Of a stretch of DNA of 64,000 nucleotides, positions 17,099 through 26,152 are shown one piece after another (within the stretch, counting starts at the first letter, position 1; every line of letters starts with the position of its first letter). This stretch comes from an uncultured Corynebacterium sp. (GTDB lineage Bacteria > Actinomycetota > Actinomycetes > Mycobacteriales > Mycobacteriaceae), in the NCBI RefSeq assembly GCF_902489365.1, contig NZ_CABTZR010000002.1, positions 1 to 64,000 on the forward strand, read 5' to 3'. The position numbers and the translations under genes were made by a program. The notes below the pieces were generated by a model, which saw only the letters and a list, made by a program, of their open reading frames with translations, was not told the DNA's origin and did no database searches.

Positions 17099-17512
17099 AT
17101 GGCCATCCACGACAGTATTCCCAAACTCGGCGCTCGCAATACCCGCCAGCGCACCGCCATCGTTGAGGTCCTGCGCAGTCTCGACAAGTTCGTCTCTGCC
17201 AAGGACATTCACCAGGCGCTTATCGACGGTAACCAAAAAGTCGGACTCACCACCGTCTATCGCACGCTCCAATCACTCTCGGAGATTGACGCAGTCGACG
17301 CGCTCCACATGCCCTCCGGCGAGACCCTTTACCGCCATTGCGAGAGCGATGCGCACCACCACCACTTGGTGTGCACCAAGTGCGGCCGCACCGAGGAAAT
17401 CGATGGCGGCCCCATTGAGGAGTGGGCTTCCTCGGTAGCCAAGGAGCACGACTTCGAGCTCACCGGGCACGATGCCGAGATCTTCGGCATCTGCGCCGAG
17501 TGCCGCGCCTAA
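17099..17512 (+). CDS. zur: Fur-family zinc uptake regulator Zur
   Basis: A 137-residue Fur-family repressor. The N-terminal winged helix reads RNTRQRTAIVEVLRSLDKFV then VGLTTVYRTLQSLSEIDAVD. The dimer domain has the metal-binding HHHHLVCTKCGRTEEI at about residues 85-100 and the second CxxC, GICAECRA, at the C-terminus, so the structural zinc site is complete. Zur shuts off zinc uptake and alternative ribosomal protein genes when zinc is plentiful. It follows smtB closely and is probably co-transcribed with it; that partner is the main reason for calling it Zur and not Fur. Confidence 0.92.
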   Translation: MAIHDSIPKLGARNTRQRTAIVEVLRSLDKFVSAKDIHQALIDGNQKVGLTTVYRTLQSLSEIDAVDALHMPSGETLYRHCESDAHHHHLVCTKCGRTEEIDGGPIEEWASSVAKEHDFELTGHDAEIFGICAECRA

Positions 17513-17522
17513 AGCCCGCGCG

Positions 17523-18275
17523 CTACTTGACGCCACCGAAGCGGCGGTCGCGCCGCGCGTACTCTTCCACCGCGGCGAACAAGTCTTCCGGCGTGAAGTC
17601 CGGGAAGAGCTTGTCCTGGTAAATCATCTCTGCGTAGGCCGACTGCCACAGCAGGAAGTTGGAGGTGCGCTTTTCGCCGGAGGGGCGCAGGAACAGATCC
17701 ACGTCCGGCATATCGGGGTCATACATCACCGAGCTCACCGTCTTCTCGTTGATGGAGCGCGGGTCGAGCTCGCCACGGGAGACTTGCTCGGTGAGTATCC
17801 GGATACCGTCGACAAGCTCGGCGCGCCCACCGTAGTTCACGCACATCACCAGGGTCATCTTGGTGTTGTCCTTGGTCAGCTCCTCGGCGGCCTCGAGCTC
17901 CTTGATCACGGAGCGCCACAGGCGCGGGCGGCGGCCGGCCCACACCACGCGCACTCCCCTCTCGTTGAGCCAGTGGCGCTGGCGGCGCAGCACGTCGCGG
18001 TTAAAGCCCATGAGGAAGCGGACTTCCTCCGCGCTGCGGCGCCAATTCTCGGTGGAGAAGGCATAGGCGGAAAGATAAGGAACACCAAGGGAAAGGCAGG
18101 CATCGACGACGTCGAGAAGCACTGCTTCCCCGCGACGGTGACCTTCGGTGCGCTTCATGCCGCGCTCCTCTGCCCAGCGGCCGTTGCCATCCATGACCAG
18201 CGCGATGTGGCGCGGCAGGAACTCCTGCGGGATGGCGGGCGGGTGGAGGACTCGGTTCGGGTCAGGCGTAATCAC
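17523..18275 (-). CDS. uppS: Long-chain isoprenyl diphosphate synthase (decaprenyl type)
   Basis: A 250-residue cis-prenyltransferase. The family signatures are [18 protein letters not shown] with the catalytic Asp near residue 29, [10 protein letters not shown], and [20 protein letters not shown] near 200-220. It lengthens farnesyl or a related diphosphate with isopentenyl units to the C50 (or C55) carrier lipid for cell wall and arabinogalactan synthesis. In mycobacteria the gene in this place, next to recO, is the decaprenyl diphosphate synthase. It starts 11 bp after the recO stop, so they share a transcript. Confidence 0.95.
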   Translation of the reverse strand: MITPDPNRVLHPPAIPQEFLPRHIALVMDGNGRWAEERGMKRTEGHRRGEAVLLDVVDACLSLGVPYLSAYAFSTENWRRSAEEVRFLMGFNRDVLRRQRHWLNERGVRVVWAGRRPRLWRSVIKELEAAEELTKDNTKMTLVMCVNYGGRAELVDGIRILTEQVSRGELDPRSINEKTVSSVMYDPDMPDVDLFLRPSGEKRTSNFLLWQSAYAEMIYQDKLFPDFTPEDLFAAVEEYARRDRRFGGVK

Positions 18276-18285
18276 GGGTTACAGT

Positions 18286-19002
18286 CTACTGTTCCATGAT
18301 CCCCAGCGCGCCAACGCTTCGCTCAAGATGCCATTGCAGATGCGCGCGAATGAGGCGATGGGCCTCTTGGGCTTGGGCGTTCGTCGGCTGGCTGGGGTGG
18401 TCATGGGCGATAAGCCACATGTGGTGCAGGGTTTCCGGGTCCACCTCGGCGGCCCCTGGCGGGCGGCATTGGTGGCAGGCGGCGCCGCCCACGGCTGGGT
18501 GGAAGGCGTGGTGGGGGCCGGGCCTTTGGCACTGGGCGCAATCGAAAAGGCTGGGCGCCCAGCCGGCGTGGGACATGGATTTGAGGAGGAAGGCGTCAAG
18601 AAGCAGGAGCGGATCGCCGTGCTGAAGCTTGTCGAGGACATCGACGCAGGCCTCGTAAAGGTAGGGATCGCCTGGGGCGTCGGCGGCGGCGAGGCGCTCG
18701 GCGGATTCGAGGGCGGCGCAGGCGGCGGTGTAGCGCTCGTAATCCTCGATGATGCGCGCGCCGAAGTAATCCACGGTATCGGCCTGGGAAATGGTGTAGA
18801 GGTTGCGGCCGGGATAAAGCTGCACGTCGAGGTTGACGAAGAGCTGCAGGCGGGAGCCGAAGCGCGACTTGGCGCGGCGGACTCCCTTGGCCACCCCGCG
18901 CACGAGGCCGTGGTGGCGGGTCAAGAGCACGATGATGCGGTCCGCTTCCCCGAAATCATAGGTGCGGATGACGAGGGCGCGGTCGCGGAAATTCTCCCGC
19001 AC
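18286..19002 (-). CDS. recO: DNA repair protein RecO
   Basis: A 238-residue RecO of normal length, which loads RecA onto gapped DNA with RecR. The N-terminal OB fold reads RDRALVIRTYDFGEADRIIV and LLTRHHGLVRGVAKGVRRAK. The C-terminal part holds a zinc site with two Cys pairs, LFDCAQCQRPG and GGAACHQC, at about residues 158-185. It lies 19 bp downstream of era and just before uppS, an order shared widely in actinobacteria. Confidence 0.95.
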   Translation of the reverse strand: MRENFRDRALVIRTYDFGEADRIIVLLTRHHGLVRGVAKGVRRAKSRFGSRLQLFVNLDVQLYPGRNLYTISQADTVDYFGARIIEDYERYTAACAALESAERLAAADAPGDPYLYEACVDVLDKLQHGDPLLLLDAFLLKSMSHAGWAPSLFDCAQCQRPGPHHAFHPAVGGAACHQCRPPGAAEVDPETLHHMWLIAHDHPSQPTNAQAQEAHRLIRAHLQWHLERSVGALGIMEQ

Positions 19003-19021
19003 TTTAGAAGATCTCCTGCAT

Positions 19022-20032
19022 TTAGAAGCCCAGGCGGCCCAGCGCCTTCGGGTCCGACTGCCAGTTCTTCAGAACCTTCATGCGCAGGTCAAGGTAGACG
19101 TTTTGGCCAAGGAGCTGAATGATTTCCTTGCGGGCGGTGCCCACGATGCGGCGGAAGCGGCGGCCGTCCTTGCCCTCAATGATGCGCTTCTGGCCGGGGC
19201 GCTCTAGGTAGAGGATGGCGTGGACGTTGAGGACATCGGGGCGTTCCTGGCTAGGCAGAATCTCATCGACCTCGACAGCGACCGAGTGCGGCAGCTCGTG
19301 CTTGAGGCCGGAGAGCGCGGCTTCGCGGATGAGCTCGGCGATGCGCTGGGACTGATCTTCATCGGTGACGTGGTCATCGGGGTAGAACTTGGGGCCTTCG
19401 GGGAGGTGGTCCACGATGACCTGGGTTAGCTCATCCAGCTGCACGCGCTCGGTGGCGGAGACCGGGATGACCACGGCATCGGGGTTCTCTTCGGCGAGCA
19501 GCTCGTGCAGGGCAAGCAGCTGGGCGCCAACCTGGTCCTTGGAGGCTTTGTCCAGCTTGGTCACGATGCCGATGATGGGGGTCTTCGGGGCGACTTTGCG
19601 GACGTTCTCGAGGATCCAGCGGTCGCCGGGGCCAATCTTCTCATCCGCGGGGATGGTCAGGCCGATGACGTCGACGTCCGCGTAGGTGTCCTTGACCACC
19701 TCGTTGAGGCGCTCGCCGAGCAGGGTGCGCGGGCGGTGCAGGCCGGGTGTGTCGACGAGGACGATCTGCGCATCCTCGCGGTGGACTAGGCCGCGGATGG
19801 GGTGGCGGGTGGTTTCCGGCTGGTCAGCGGTGATGGCGATCTTCTGCCCTACCAGGGCATTGGTCAGGGTGGACTTGCCGGTGTTGGGGCGGCCGACGAA
19901 GGACACGAAGCCGGAGCGGAAGCCCTCTGGCGTGTCGGTGTAGTGCGAATAGTCCGCGGCGGTGGCCTCGCCTTCTTCAGGCAGGTCCGCGAAGGCGGCG
20001 TCGAAATCGGTGCTCATATTGTTTTTCATCAT
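19022..20032 (-). CDS. era: GTPase Era
   Basis: A GTPase that helps mature 16S rRNA and assemble the 30S subunit. G motifs are clear: GRPNTGKSTLTNALVG (P-loop) near residue 48, DTPGLHRPRTLL (G3) near 97 and TKLD (G4) near 158. The C-terminal KH domain is present (RPGQKRIIEGKDGRRFRRIV) and ends in a short extension. Two nearby starts are possible, 20032 and 20017 (MSTDFDAAF); neither has a strong ribosome-binding site. The N-terminal 35 residues are an acidic extension relative to E. coli Era. In mycobacteria a CBS protein usually lies between ybeY and era; here that place has pdxY and repeats instead. Confidence 0.95.
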   Translation of the reverse strand: MMKNNMSTDFDAAFADLPEEGEATAADYSHYTDTPEGFRSGFVSFVGRPNTGKSTLTNALVGQKIAITADQPETTRHPIRGLVHREDAQIVLVDTPGLHRPRTLLGERLNEVVKDTYADVDVIGLTIPADEKIGPGDRWILENVRKVAPKTPIIGIVTKLDKASKDQVGAQLLALHELLAEENPDAVVIPVSATERVQLDELTQVIVDHLPEGPKFYPDDHVTDEDQSQRIAELIREAALSGLKHELPHSVAVEVDEILPSQERPDVLNVHAILYLERPGQKRIIEGKDGRRFRRIVGTARKEIIQLLGQNVYLDLRMKVLKNWQSDPKALGRLGF

Positions 20033-20078
20033 AGCTCACGATTTCTGAATTCCCGCTCCCGCTGCGTGCAGGACAGAA

Positions 20079-20200
20079 GGTCCTTTTCGTTTGGTCCTCC
20101 TACTCTGGTCTCTTCTCTGTACAAAGGGACCACCTGTTGGCTGTTTTCGCGCGATAGGTGGTCCCTTTACGGTGCACAGGGACCACACTAAAGGGACCAC
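20079..20200. repeat. GGTCCCTTT-type palindromic repeat, copy 2
   Basis: The left arm starts GGTCCTTTTCGTTTGGTCC, then TCTGGTCTCTT and AAAGGGACCACCTG. The right arm has AGGTGGTCCCTTTACGGTG, then AGGGACCACACTAAAGGGACC. It is an imperfect palindrome like the elements at 14005-14138 and 26314-26437, with a slightly shorter right arm. It lies about 45 bp upstream of the era start. Confidence 0.7.
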
Positions 20201-20296
20201 CTGCTGATGGGCGGCGAATGCCGGCCGAACCTGCCCATGGACAGGGCTGGCGGGCGTGTGGCTGGGGGCTGGCGGGTGTGCCTGCACTTGGTTCTA

Positions 20297-20390
20297 GTCA
20301 GAGGGCATTAGTCATATGGTTTGTTTGCCCCCAAACGAACCATCCAGCCGCCCACAAAAGGTTTGTTTGCCCCCAAAGAAACCCTCTGAC
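20297..20390. repeat. Two tandem CCCC-loop hairpins enclosed by 9-bp inverted repeats
   Basis: GTCAGAGGG at 20297-20305 and its exact complement CCCTCTGAC at 20382-20390 enclose two consecutive hairpins. The first, 20316-20343, pairs ATGGTTTGTTTG with CAAACGAACCAT around CCCC. The second, 20360-20383, pairs GGTTTGTTTG with CAAAGAAACC around CCCC with one mismatch. The layout resembles a miniature element or a folded RNA. A link to the actinobacterial 6C RNA, which has two C-rich loops, was considered but is not supported beyond the loops. Confidence 0.55.
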
Positions 20391-20528
20391 CTAAACCATC
20401 TGAGTAGAACCATGTGGCTGGAAGCAATGTCGCAGTCTTGAGGCGAGAAAGCCACGTCCGGGTAGGGCGGGAGTCGACTGCAAAAAGGGATCAGCCGGAT
20501 GGCGCCTACCACAAGACCTCCGCTAGAA

Positions 20529-20622
20529 GGCATCCGGTGAAAGGCATCTTCCACAAGGCGTCGGTCAAAAGGCATTTCTGGTAGTGAAAACGCCTTTTGA
20601 CTGATGCCTTCTGCGAAATGCC
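20529..20622. repeat. AAAAGGC-type palindromic repeat, copy 2
   Basis: The core is a 17-bp stem with few mismatches: GGCGTCGGTCAAAAGGC at 20557-20573 against GCCTTTTGACTGATGCC at 20592-20608. Flanking words GGCATC and CTTCTGCGAAATGCC match the element at 13700-13833. No coding frame. Confidence 0.6.
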
Positions 20623-20733
20623 GTTTGCGGGACACCTTTGGCAGGGCCCAAGGCTCAAAATGAGATACAAGTCAAGGCCAAGGCAAATACGCGAGACCGC
20701 GAAGGCGCGCGGTCGGCGGTTGCGGATTGGAGG

Positions 20734-21582
20734 CTAGAGCTCCTCGACGTGGAACTGCAGGCGCGGGTTAGCAAAGACGTCCTGGGACTCAATGAGCTGC
20801 AGCTCGCGGGCGTCGGCCTCGTAGGTGGTGTGCAGCAAATCGTAGACCGAGGAGGCGGTGCGCTTGAGCGCTTCCTTTGCATCGTGCGTTTCCACGTAGT
20901 GGCCGGTGAAAAGCGAGGCCGTGACATCGCCCGAACCATTGCGCTTGAACGGCAGCTTGGGGGTGGTCACCAGGAAGGCGCGCTCACCGTCAACGGCGAG
21001 CATCTCAATCTCATCCTCACCGGTTTCCGGGCGCTGCACCGAGGTCACCAGCACGGTCTTCGGGCCGATCTCCTGAGCGCGCTTCACCGCGGCGAGGGTC
21101 TGCTCCAAGGTTCCCACCTCGGAGTCGGTCAGGTAGCCCAGCTCAAACTGATTCGGGGTGATGATGTCCGCGACCGGAACGACCTTATCGCGCAGCAGCG
21201 GCGGGATTTCATCCGAGACGAAGCAGCCGGACTTGGCGTTGCCCATCACTGGGTCGCAGGCGTAGAGGGCCTTGGGGTTCACCGCCTTGATGCGGTTCAC
21301 AGCATCCACAATGGCACCGGCGATGTCCGGACCGCCCTGGTAACCGGACAAGATGGCGTCGATGCGCGGGAAGGCGCCACGCTTCTCGATGCCATCCACA
21401 ATCGCCGTGACCTCTTCCGCCGGGATCATCGGCCCGCCCCAATCGCCATAACCGGTGTGATTGGAGAAGTTCACCGTGTGGATAGGCCACACCTCATGGC
21501 CAGCACGCTGAAGGGGAAAGACTGCTGCGGAGTTGCCCACGTGGCCGAAGGTGACGTGGGACTGGATGGAGAGGATGTTCAT
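20734..21582 (-). CDS. pdxY: Pyridoxal kinase
   Basis: A 282-residue ribokinase-fold kinase that phosphorylates pyridoxal, salvaging vitamin B6. It begins MNILSIQSHVTFGHVGNSAA, has PIHTVNFSNHTGYGDWGG, DAILSGYQGG near residue 80, YACDPVMGNAKSGCFV near 115, ITPNQFELGYLTD near 150, and the anion-hole/catalytic motif KRNGSGDVTASLFTGHYVET near 225, where GSGD carries the catalytic Asp. Length and motifs fit the PdxY/PdxK group. It stands alone on its strand, separated from era by repeats and from ybeY by 50 bp. Confidence 0.93.
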   Translation of the reverse strand: MNILSIQSHVTFGHVGNSAAVFPLQRAGHEVWPIHTVNFSNHTGYGDWGGPMIPAEEVTAIVDGIEKRGAFPRIDAILSGYQGGPDIAGAIVDAVNRIKAVNPKALYACDPVMGNAKSGCFVSDEIPPLLRDKVVPVADIITPNQFELGYLTDSEVGTLEQTLAAVKRAQEIGPKTVLVTSVQRPETGEDEIEMLAVDGERAFLVTTPKLPFKRNGSGDVTASLFTGHYVETHDAKEALKRTASSVYDLLHTTYEADARELQLIESQDVFANPRLQFHVEEL

Positions 21583-21632
21583 AATCCCCTATTGTGCTAC
21601 TCCCCACCACGCACCTCAACGTTAGGGCTACT

Positions 21633-22208
21633 TTAAATGCCGCCGCCGGGAACTTCCTTATCCAGCTCGGCACGCTCGGCGGCGTCCGGGAAGGCCTTCG
21701 GGCCAGAAGGCTTGGGCTGGTAGCTCACGCCGCGTGCTGCCAGGTCCTCATACCAGTCCGCCAACAGCTCGTTCTGCAGGCCGAACATTTCCTTCTCCTC
21801 CGCGGCGGTCGTGTGGTCATAGCCCAGCAGGTGCAGGCAACCATGCACGGTCAACAAAGCCAGCTCGTGGCCCAGTGAGTGGCCGGCCGCCGTGGCTTGG
21901 CGCTGGGCAAACTCCGGGCAAAGCACAATATCGCCCAGCATCGCAGGGCCGGCCTCCACCGCGTCCGGGCGGCCTGCGGTAGCGCCCGGGGTGAGCTCAT
22001 CCATGGGGAAGCTCATAACGTCGGTCGGGCCTTCCAGGTCCATCCAGCGCACGTGCAGCTCCGCGATGGTATCCAGGTCCACCGCGGTAATCGTGCACTC
22101 GGCATCCGGATTCACGTCGAGGCGGCCGAGGGCATAAGAGCAGACGTCGATCAGCATCTCCTCGTTGACGCCGTCATAACCGGACTCGTTGATGAATTCA
22201 ATGCTCAT
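21633..22208 (-). CDS. ybeY: Endoribonuclease YbeY
   Basis: A 191-residue zinc endoribonuclease involved in 16S rRNA 3' end maturation and ribosome quality control. The zinc motif [19 protein letters not shown] (three His) is intact near residues 113-131, preceded by [14 protein letters not shown] and MSFPMDE segments. It has a longer C-terminal tail than E. coli YbeY. Its start overlaps the phoH stop by four bases (ATGA), so the two are coupled. Confidence 0.95.
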   Translation of the reverse strand: MSIEFINESGYDGVNEEMLIDVCSYALGRLDVNPDAECTITAVDLDTIAELHVRWMDLEGPTDVMSFPMDELTPGATAGRPDAVEAGPAMLGDIVLCPEFAQRQATAAGHSLGHELALLTVHGCLHLLGYDHTTAAEEKEMFGLQNELLADWYEDLAARGVSYQPKPSGPKAFPDAAERAELDKEVPGGGI

Positions 22209-23176
22209 TTCTTCTCCTCCTGCTCAGCAAAGTTATCGTAGGCCTCGACAATGCGCCCGACCAGCTGGTGGCGCACCACATCAGCAGAGCCCAGCTCCGC
22301 GAAGTGAATATCCGGCACGCCCTTCAGGATGCGGCGCACCAGACGCAGCCCAGAGACCTGACCACCGGGCAAGTCCACCTGGGAAATATCGCCGGTCACC
22401 ACAATGGTGGAGCCAAAGCCCAAACGAGTCAGGAACATCTTCATCTGCGCCGGCGTGGTGTTTTGGGCCTCGTCGAGGATGACGAAGGCATCGTTGAGCG
22501 TGCGGCCGCGCATATAAGCCAGGGGCGCGACCTCGATGATGCCGGCCTCCATGAGCTTCGGAATCATCTCCGGGTCAATCATGTCCCGCAAAGCGTCGTA
22601 CAGCGGGCGCAGATAAGGATCGATCTTGTCGTTCAAAGTGCCAGGCAGAAAGCCCAGCTTCTCCCCCGCTTCCACGGCCGGGCGGGTCAGGATAATGCGG
22701 CTGACCTGCTTGGCGCGCAGGGCCTGCACGGCCTTGGCCACCGCCAAGTAAGTCTTACCGGTACCGGCCGGACCGATACCGAAGACAATCGTGTTCTCAT
22801 CGATGGCCTGCACATAGCGCGACTGCCCAAGAGTCTTCGGCCGCACAGCCTTGCCGCGGCGCGAGACGATATCGGCCGCGAGCGTCTCGGACACAGACGC
22901 CGGGGCCTCCACGGCCACCAGGTCCAGGGTGTGCTTAACGGTATCCGTGCTCACCGGATGGCCGCGGCGCGCGATGGCCTCGAGCTCCTCTAAGACCTTG
23001 CGCGCACGGGCTACCTCATAATCGGGGCCGGCGGCAGTAATGGTGGTACCGCGGGCAAAGAGGTCCACGCCCACGAGGTTGCCCAAAACGCGCAGGTTAT
23101 CGTCCGCCGGGCCGAGCACCGTGGCTAGGTAGGCGGAATCGAGATCAAACTTGGTGGTGATAATAGGCACGCCCAA
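22205..23176 (-). CDS. phoH: PhoH-like ATPase
   Basis: A 323-residue PhoH-family P-loop ATPase, thought to act in RNA metabolism beside YbeY. The N-terminal 100 residues are a KH-like region; the ATPase core has Walker [17 protein letters not shown] near residue 137, [20 protein letters not shown] near 170-190, and Walker [20 protein letters not shown] near 230. It overlaps ybeY by four bases and follows rsmE by four bases, in the usual hrcA-dnaJ-rsmE-phoH-ybeY order. Confidence 0.94.
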   Translation of the reverse strand: MGVPIITTKFDLDSAYLATVLGPADDNLRVLGNLVGVDLFARGTTITAAGPDYEVARARKVLEELEAIARRGHPVSTDTVKHTLDLVAVEAPASVSETLAADIVSRRGKAVRPKTLGQSRYVQAIDENTIVFGIGPAGTGKTYLAVAKAVQALRAKQVSRIILTRPAVEAGEKLGFLPGTLNDKIDPYLRPLYDALRDMIDPEMIPKLMEAGIIEVAPLAYMRGRTLNDAFVILDEAQNTTPAQMKMFLTRLGFGSTIVVTGDISQVDLPGGQVSGLRLVRRILKGVPDIHFAELGSADVVRHQLVGRIVEAYDNFAEQEEKK

Positions 23177-23180
23177 AAGG

Positions 23181-23921
23181 CTACCAGCGCGCGGTCAGGG
23201 TGCCGATGCTGGCCAAGGCCACCATGCTTGCCGACGCCGTCCGCAACACCTCCGGCCCCAACTTGATCGCCGTCGCACCGGCGTCCTGCAGGCGGGCTAG
23301 TTCCTCCGCACCGATGCCGCCCTCCGGGCCCACCAGCAGGTAGATCGTCTCGGCGGAGCCGAGGTCCTCTAGGTCCTTGAGACGGATCTCCGCCTCCTCG
23401 TGGAGAACCAAGGCTCGTGCACCCGAAATCTCCTGGCACAGTTGACGCGTGGTCAGCGGGCCGCGCACCGCCGGTACGCGCACTCGGCGCGATTGCTTGG
23501 CGGCAGCCACGGCCGCGGATTCCCACTTGGCTAGCGCCTTCGGGGCCTTCTTCGCATCCCACTTGGACACGCAGCGATCCGCCTGCCAGGCAATGATCTC
23601 ATCCGCCCCGGCCTGGGTGGCCAGGTCGACGGCGAGCTCGGCGCGCTCCGACTTCGGGATGGCCTGGACCACCACGACGCGTGGGGAGGGCTCGGGGATG
23701 ATCACGAGGTCGTCGACAAGCGCAGCCAGCGTGTCCTTGCCCTGCGTATCGGTGATGGTGGCGGTGGCGCGGCGCCCGGAGCCGTCGATAAGCACCAGGC
23801 TCTCGCCCGGGGCCATGCGCTTGACGGTGACCGCGTGGCGGCCCTCCGCGCCATCAAGGCCCACGGGCTGGCCGACTTCAGCGAGGGACAGGTCCGGGTG
23901 GAGGAAGACGGGCAAAGACAT
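23181..23921 (-). CDS. rsmE: 16S rRNA (uracil(1498)-N(3))-methyltransferase
   Basis: A 246-residue SPOUT-type methyltransferase that modifies U1498 of 16S rRNA. Visible features are the N-terminal PUA-like part (RHAVTVKRMAPGESLVLIDG), VVQAIPKSERAELAVDLATQ near 95, SKWDAKKAPKALAKWESAA, and the trefoil-knot SAM loop YLLVGPEGGIGAEELARLQD and KLGPEVLRTASASMVALA near 200-235. Its start overlaps the dnaJ stop by one base. Confidence 0.94.
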   Translation of the reverse strand: MSLPVFLHPDLSLAEVGQPVGLDGAEGRHAVTVKRMAPGESLVLIDGSGRRATATITDTQGKDTLAALVDDLVIIPEPSPRVVVVQAIPKSERAELAVDLATQAGADEIIAWQADRCVSKWDAKKAPKALAKWESAAVAAAKQSRRVRVPAVRGPLTTRQLCQEISGARALVLHEEAEIRLKDLEDLGSAETIYLLVGPEGGIGAEELARLQDAGATAIKLGPEVLRTASASMVALASIGTLTARW

Positions 23922-25063
23922 TAGCGGCGGAACTTATCGCGGAAGCGGCTAAAGAGGGACTCGCCCTGGCCATCCCCGGCACGGTGCACCTCGGTGCCGC
24001 CGTGGCCGGCGTTGCGGACCTTCTCCAGTGCCTCGCGGGTCTTCTTATCCAGGTCAGTCGGGACGACAACGTCCACGTGGGCGTGAAGGTTGCCAAAGCC
24101 GTCCGTGCGCAGGCGCGGCATGCCTTTCCCCTGGAGGGTGATGGACTCGCCCGGCTGGGTGCCCGGCGCGATATCGATGGTGAGCTCTTCGCCGTCGAGC
24201 TGCTCGACGGTACAGGAAGCACCCAGCGCGGCATCCACCATGGGCACGCGCACGGTCAGGTGCAGGTCATCGGCGTTGCGCTCGAAGACGGGGTGCGGCT
24301 CGGTGTGCACCTCGACGTAGAGGTCACCGGCGGGGCCGCCGCCGTGGCCGACCTCGCCCTGGGACGCCATGCGGATGCGCATGCCATCACCAATGCCGGC
24401 GGGGATATTCACCGTAATATCGCGGCGCTTGCGCACGCGGCCATCGCCGCCGCAGTGGCCACAAGGATCGGTGACTACTTCGCCGAAGCCGTAGCACTTC
24501 GGGCAATCGCGGGTGGTCATCATGTTGCCCAGCATGCTGCGCTGGACCTCTTGGACCTGGCCCATGCCGCCGCAGTGATCACAGGTCACCGGCTTGGACT
24601 TGGACTCAGAACCGGTTCCCTCACAGCGGTCACAGACAACAGCGGTATCCACCTTGACCTGCTGCTTGACGCCGCTATAGGCCTCCTCGAGGGTAATAGT
24701 GGTGCGCAGGAGCGCATCATCGCCCGGCTGCACGCGGGAACGCGGGCCGCGGGAAGCTGCTCCCCCACCGAAGAACTCGGCAAAGATATCCCCGAGGCCA
24801 CCGCCACCGAAACCACCAAAGCCGCCGCCCTGGGCCGCGCGCTCCTCCATGGGGTCACCACCCATGTCCACAACCCGGCGCTTCTGCGGATCCAGCAGAA
24901 CTTCCTGTGCAAGGGAGGCCTCGCGGAACTTCTCCGCGGCTTCTTCATCGCCCGGGTTGACGTCCGGGTGGTACTTGCGCGCCAGCTTGCGGTAGGCCTT
25001 CTTAATCTCGGCGTCGGACGCCGACTTTTCTACTCCAAGAATGCCGTAGTAGTCACGAGCCAC
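23921..25063 (-). CDS. dnaJ2: Chaperone DnaJ (second copy type)
   Basis: A 380-residue type I DnaJ, co-chaperone that stimulates DnaK. It has the J domain with [16 protein letters not shown] (HPD motif near 33), a Gly/Phe-rich stretch ([20 protein letters not shown]), four zinc motifs [24 protein letters not shown] and CGHCGGDG at about 145-215, then the substrate-binding domain. Being linked to hrcA rather than dnaK-grpE, it corresponds to DnaJ2 of actinobacteria. The intergenic gap to hrcA is 54 bp. Confidence 0.94.
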   Translation of the reverse strand: MARDYYGILGVEKSASDAEIKKAYRKLARKYHPDVNPGDEEAAEKFREASLAQEVLLDPQKRRVVDMGGDPMEERAAQGGGFGGFGGGGLGDIFAEFFGGGAASRGPRSRVQPGDDALLRTTITLEEAYSGVKQQVKVDTAVVCDRCEGTGSESKSKPVTCDHCGGMGQVQEVQRSMLGNMMTTRDCPKCYGFGEVVTDPCGHCGGDGRVRKRRDITVNIPAGIGDGMRIRMASQGEVGHGGGPAGDLYVEVHTEPHPVFERNADDLHLTVRVPMVDAALGASCTVEQLDGEELTIDIAPGTQPGESITLQGKGMPRLRTDGFGNLHAHVDVVVPTDLDKKTREALEKVRNAGHGGTEVHRAGDGQGESLFSRFRDKFRR

Positions 25064-25117
25064 GTACTGTCATCCTTCTATATCTCGTTGATTCTAAATC
25101 TAATCCGACGGGCCAGC

Positions 25118-26152
25118 TTACTCGCCCGCCAAAATTTCACTCACATAGCGTGCAACGGCAGAGACCTTGGAGATTGTTCCCGAGTAGTCCATATATGTCG
25201 GCCCGACAACACCTAACCCGCCAAGCGCCGCCGCATCCTCGCCGGTGCCGAAACCATAGCGCGTGGCCACGACGGAGGTTTGGCGCAGCTCATCGGCTTC
25301 GTTTTCCTCACCGATAGAGACCGATACGTTGCCTAAGTCCGGCACACGGGCCAGCAGCTTGAGTACCACGACCTGCTCTTCGAGCGCCTCGATGATCGAC
25401 GGCAGACCCTCGGGCAAGGCCACGCGGGTGAGATTGGACGTACCCGCCATGATCAGGCGATCGGAGGGCTGCTCCACGAGGGTCTCAATCAGCGTCGTCG
25501 CCGCCTTGAGGAGGTGAGGGCGGATGTCGGCCGGGGAGTCGTCGACAAGCGCGGCCAGCTCCACCGAGGCTTCCGTGAGCGTTTTTCCCTCCAGGGCGGT
25601 GTTGAGGATATCGCGCAGGCGGTGGGTCTGCTCGGGGTCGATGACATCATCGAGCTCCACATTGCGCTGATCAACGCGCCCATTATCCGTAATGAGCACC
25701 AAGAGCAGACGCACCGGTGATAGTGCGACGACCTCGCAATGTTTGACGCGGGAGACCTTGAGGTTCGGCATCTGTACGACGGCCGCTTGCTTAGTTACCT
25801 GGGCCAGCAGCTGGACAGACCGGCGCAGCACGTCTTCCAAATCCACGCCGCCCTCGAGGAAGGTGAGCATGGCGCGGCGCTCGGCCTTGGAAAGCGGCTT
25901 GACATCGTGCAGCGTATCGACGAACTGGCGGTAGCCCTTCTGCGTGGGCACGCGCCCGGAGCTGGCGTGTTCTTGGGCGATGAGCCCTTCGGCTTCGAGC
26001 ACGGCCATGTCATTGCGAATCGTCGCCGAGGACACGCCCAGCTGGTAGCGCTCGAGCAGGGCCTTGGAGCCGACGGGCGATTGTGAGGCGATGTAGTCCG
26101 CGACGATGGCGCGCAGGACCTCTTGGCGGCGGGCATCGGTGGAGCTAGACAT
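25118..26152 (-). CDS. hrcA: Heat-inducible transcription repressor HrcA
   Basis: A 344-residue repressor of class I heat-shock genes that binds CIRCE sites with GroEL's help. The N-terminal winged helix reads [20 protein letters not shown] then [20 protein letters not shown], and [16 protein letters not shown] follows; the C-terminal part has [20 protein letters not shown] and ends [13 protein letters not shown] chose the ATG at 26152 ([10 protein letters not shown]), which lines up with the family, over an in-frame start ten codons upstream. No CIRCE element is visible here, so its targets are elsewhere. It probably heads the operon through ybeY. Confidence 0.94.
   Translation of the reverse strand: MSSSTDARRQEVLRAIVADYIASQSPVGSKALLERYQLGVSSATIRNDMAVLEAEGLIAQEHASSGRVPTQKGYRQFVDTLHDVKPLSKAERRAMLTFLEGGVDLEDVLRRSVQLLAQVTKQAAVVQMPNLKVSRVKHCEVVALSPVRLLLVLITDNGRVDQRNVELDDVIDPEQTHRLRDILNTALEGKTLTEASVELAALVDDSPADIRPHLLKAATTLIETLVEQPSDRLIMAGTSNLTRVALPEGLPSIIEALEEQVVVLKLLARVPDLGNVSVSIGEENEADELRQTSVVATRYGFGTGEDAAALGGLGVVGPTYMDYSGTISKVSAVARYVSEILAGE

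Larger units (their letters stand above)
20033..20733. other. 701-bp intergenic region with three different palindromic repeats
   Basis: Between pdxY and era, both on the minus strand, no frame is convincingly coding. The gap contains one copy each of three palindromic elements: 20079-20200, 20297-20390 and 20529-20622. The era promoter must lie at the low-coordinate end, next to or inside the first element. Confidence 0.6.

Noticed and set aside
20297..20390. 6C RNA
   Set aside because: Two C-rich loops are present but only four to five C each, the stems look like a repeat element, and a closing terminal stem is not part of what I know of 6C RNA.
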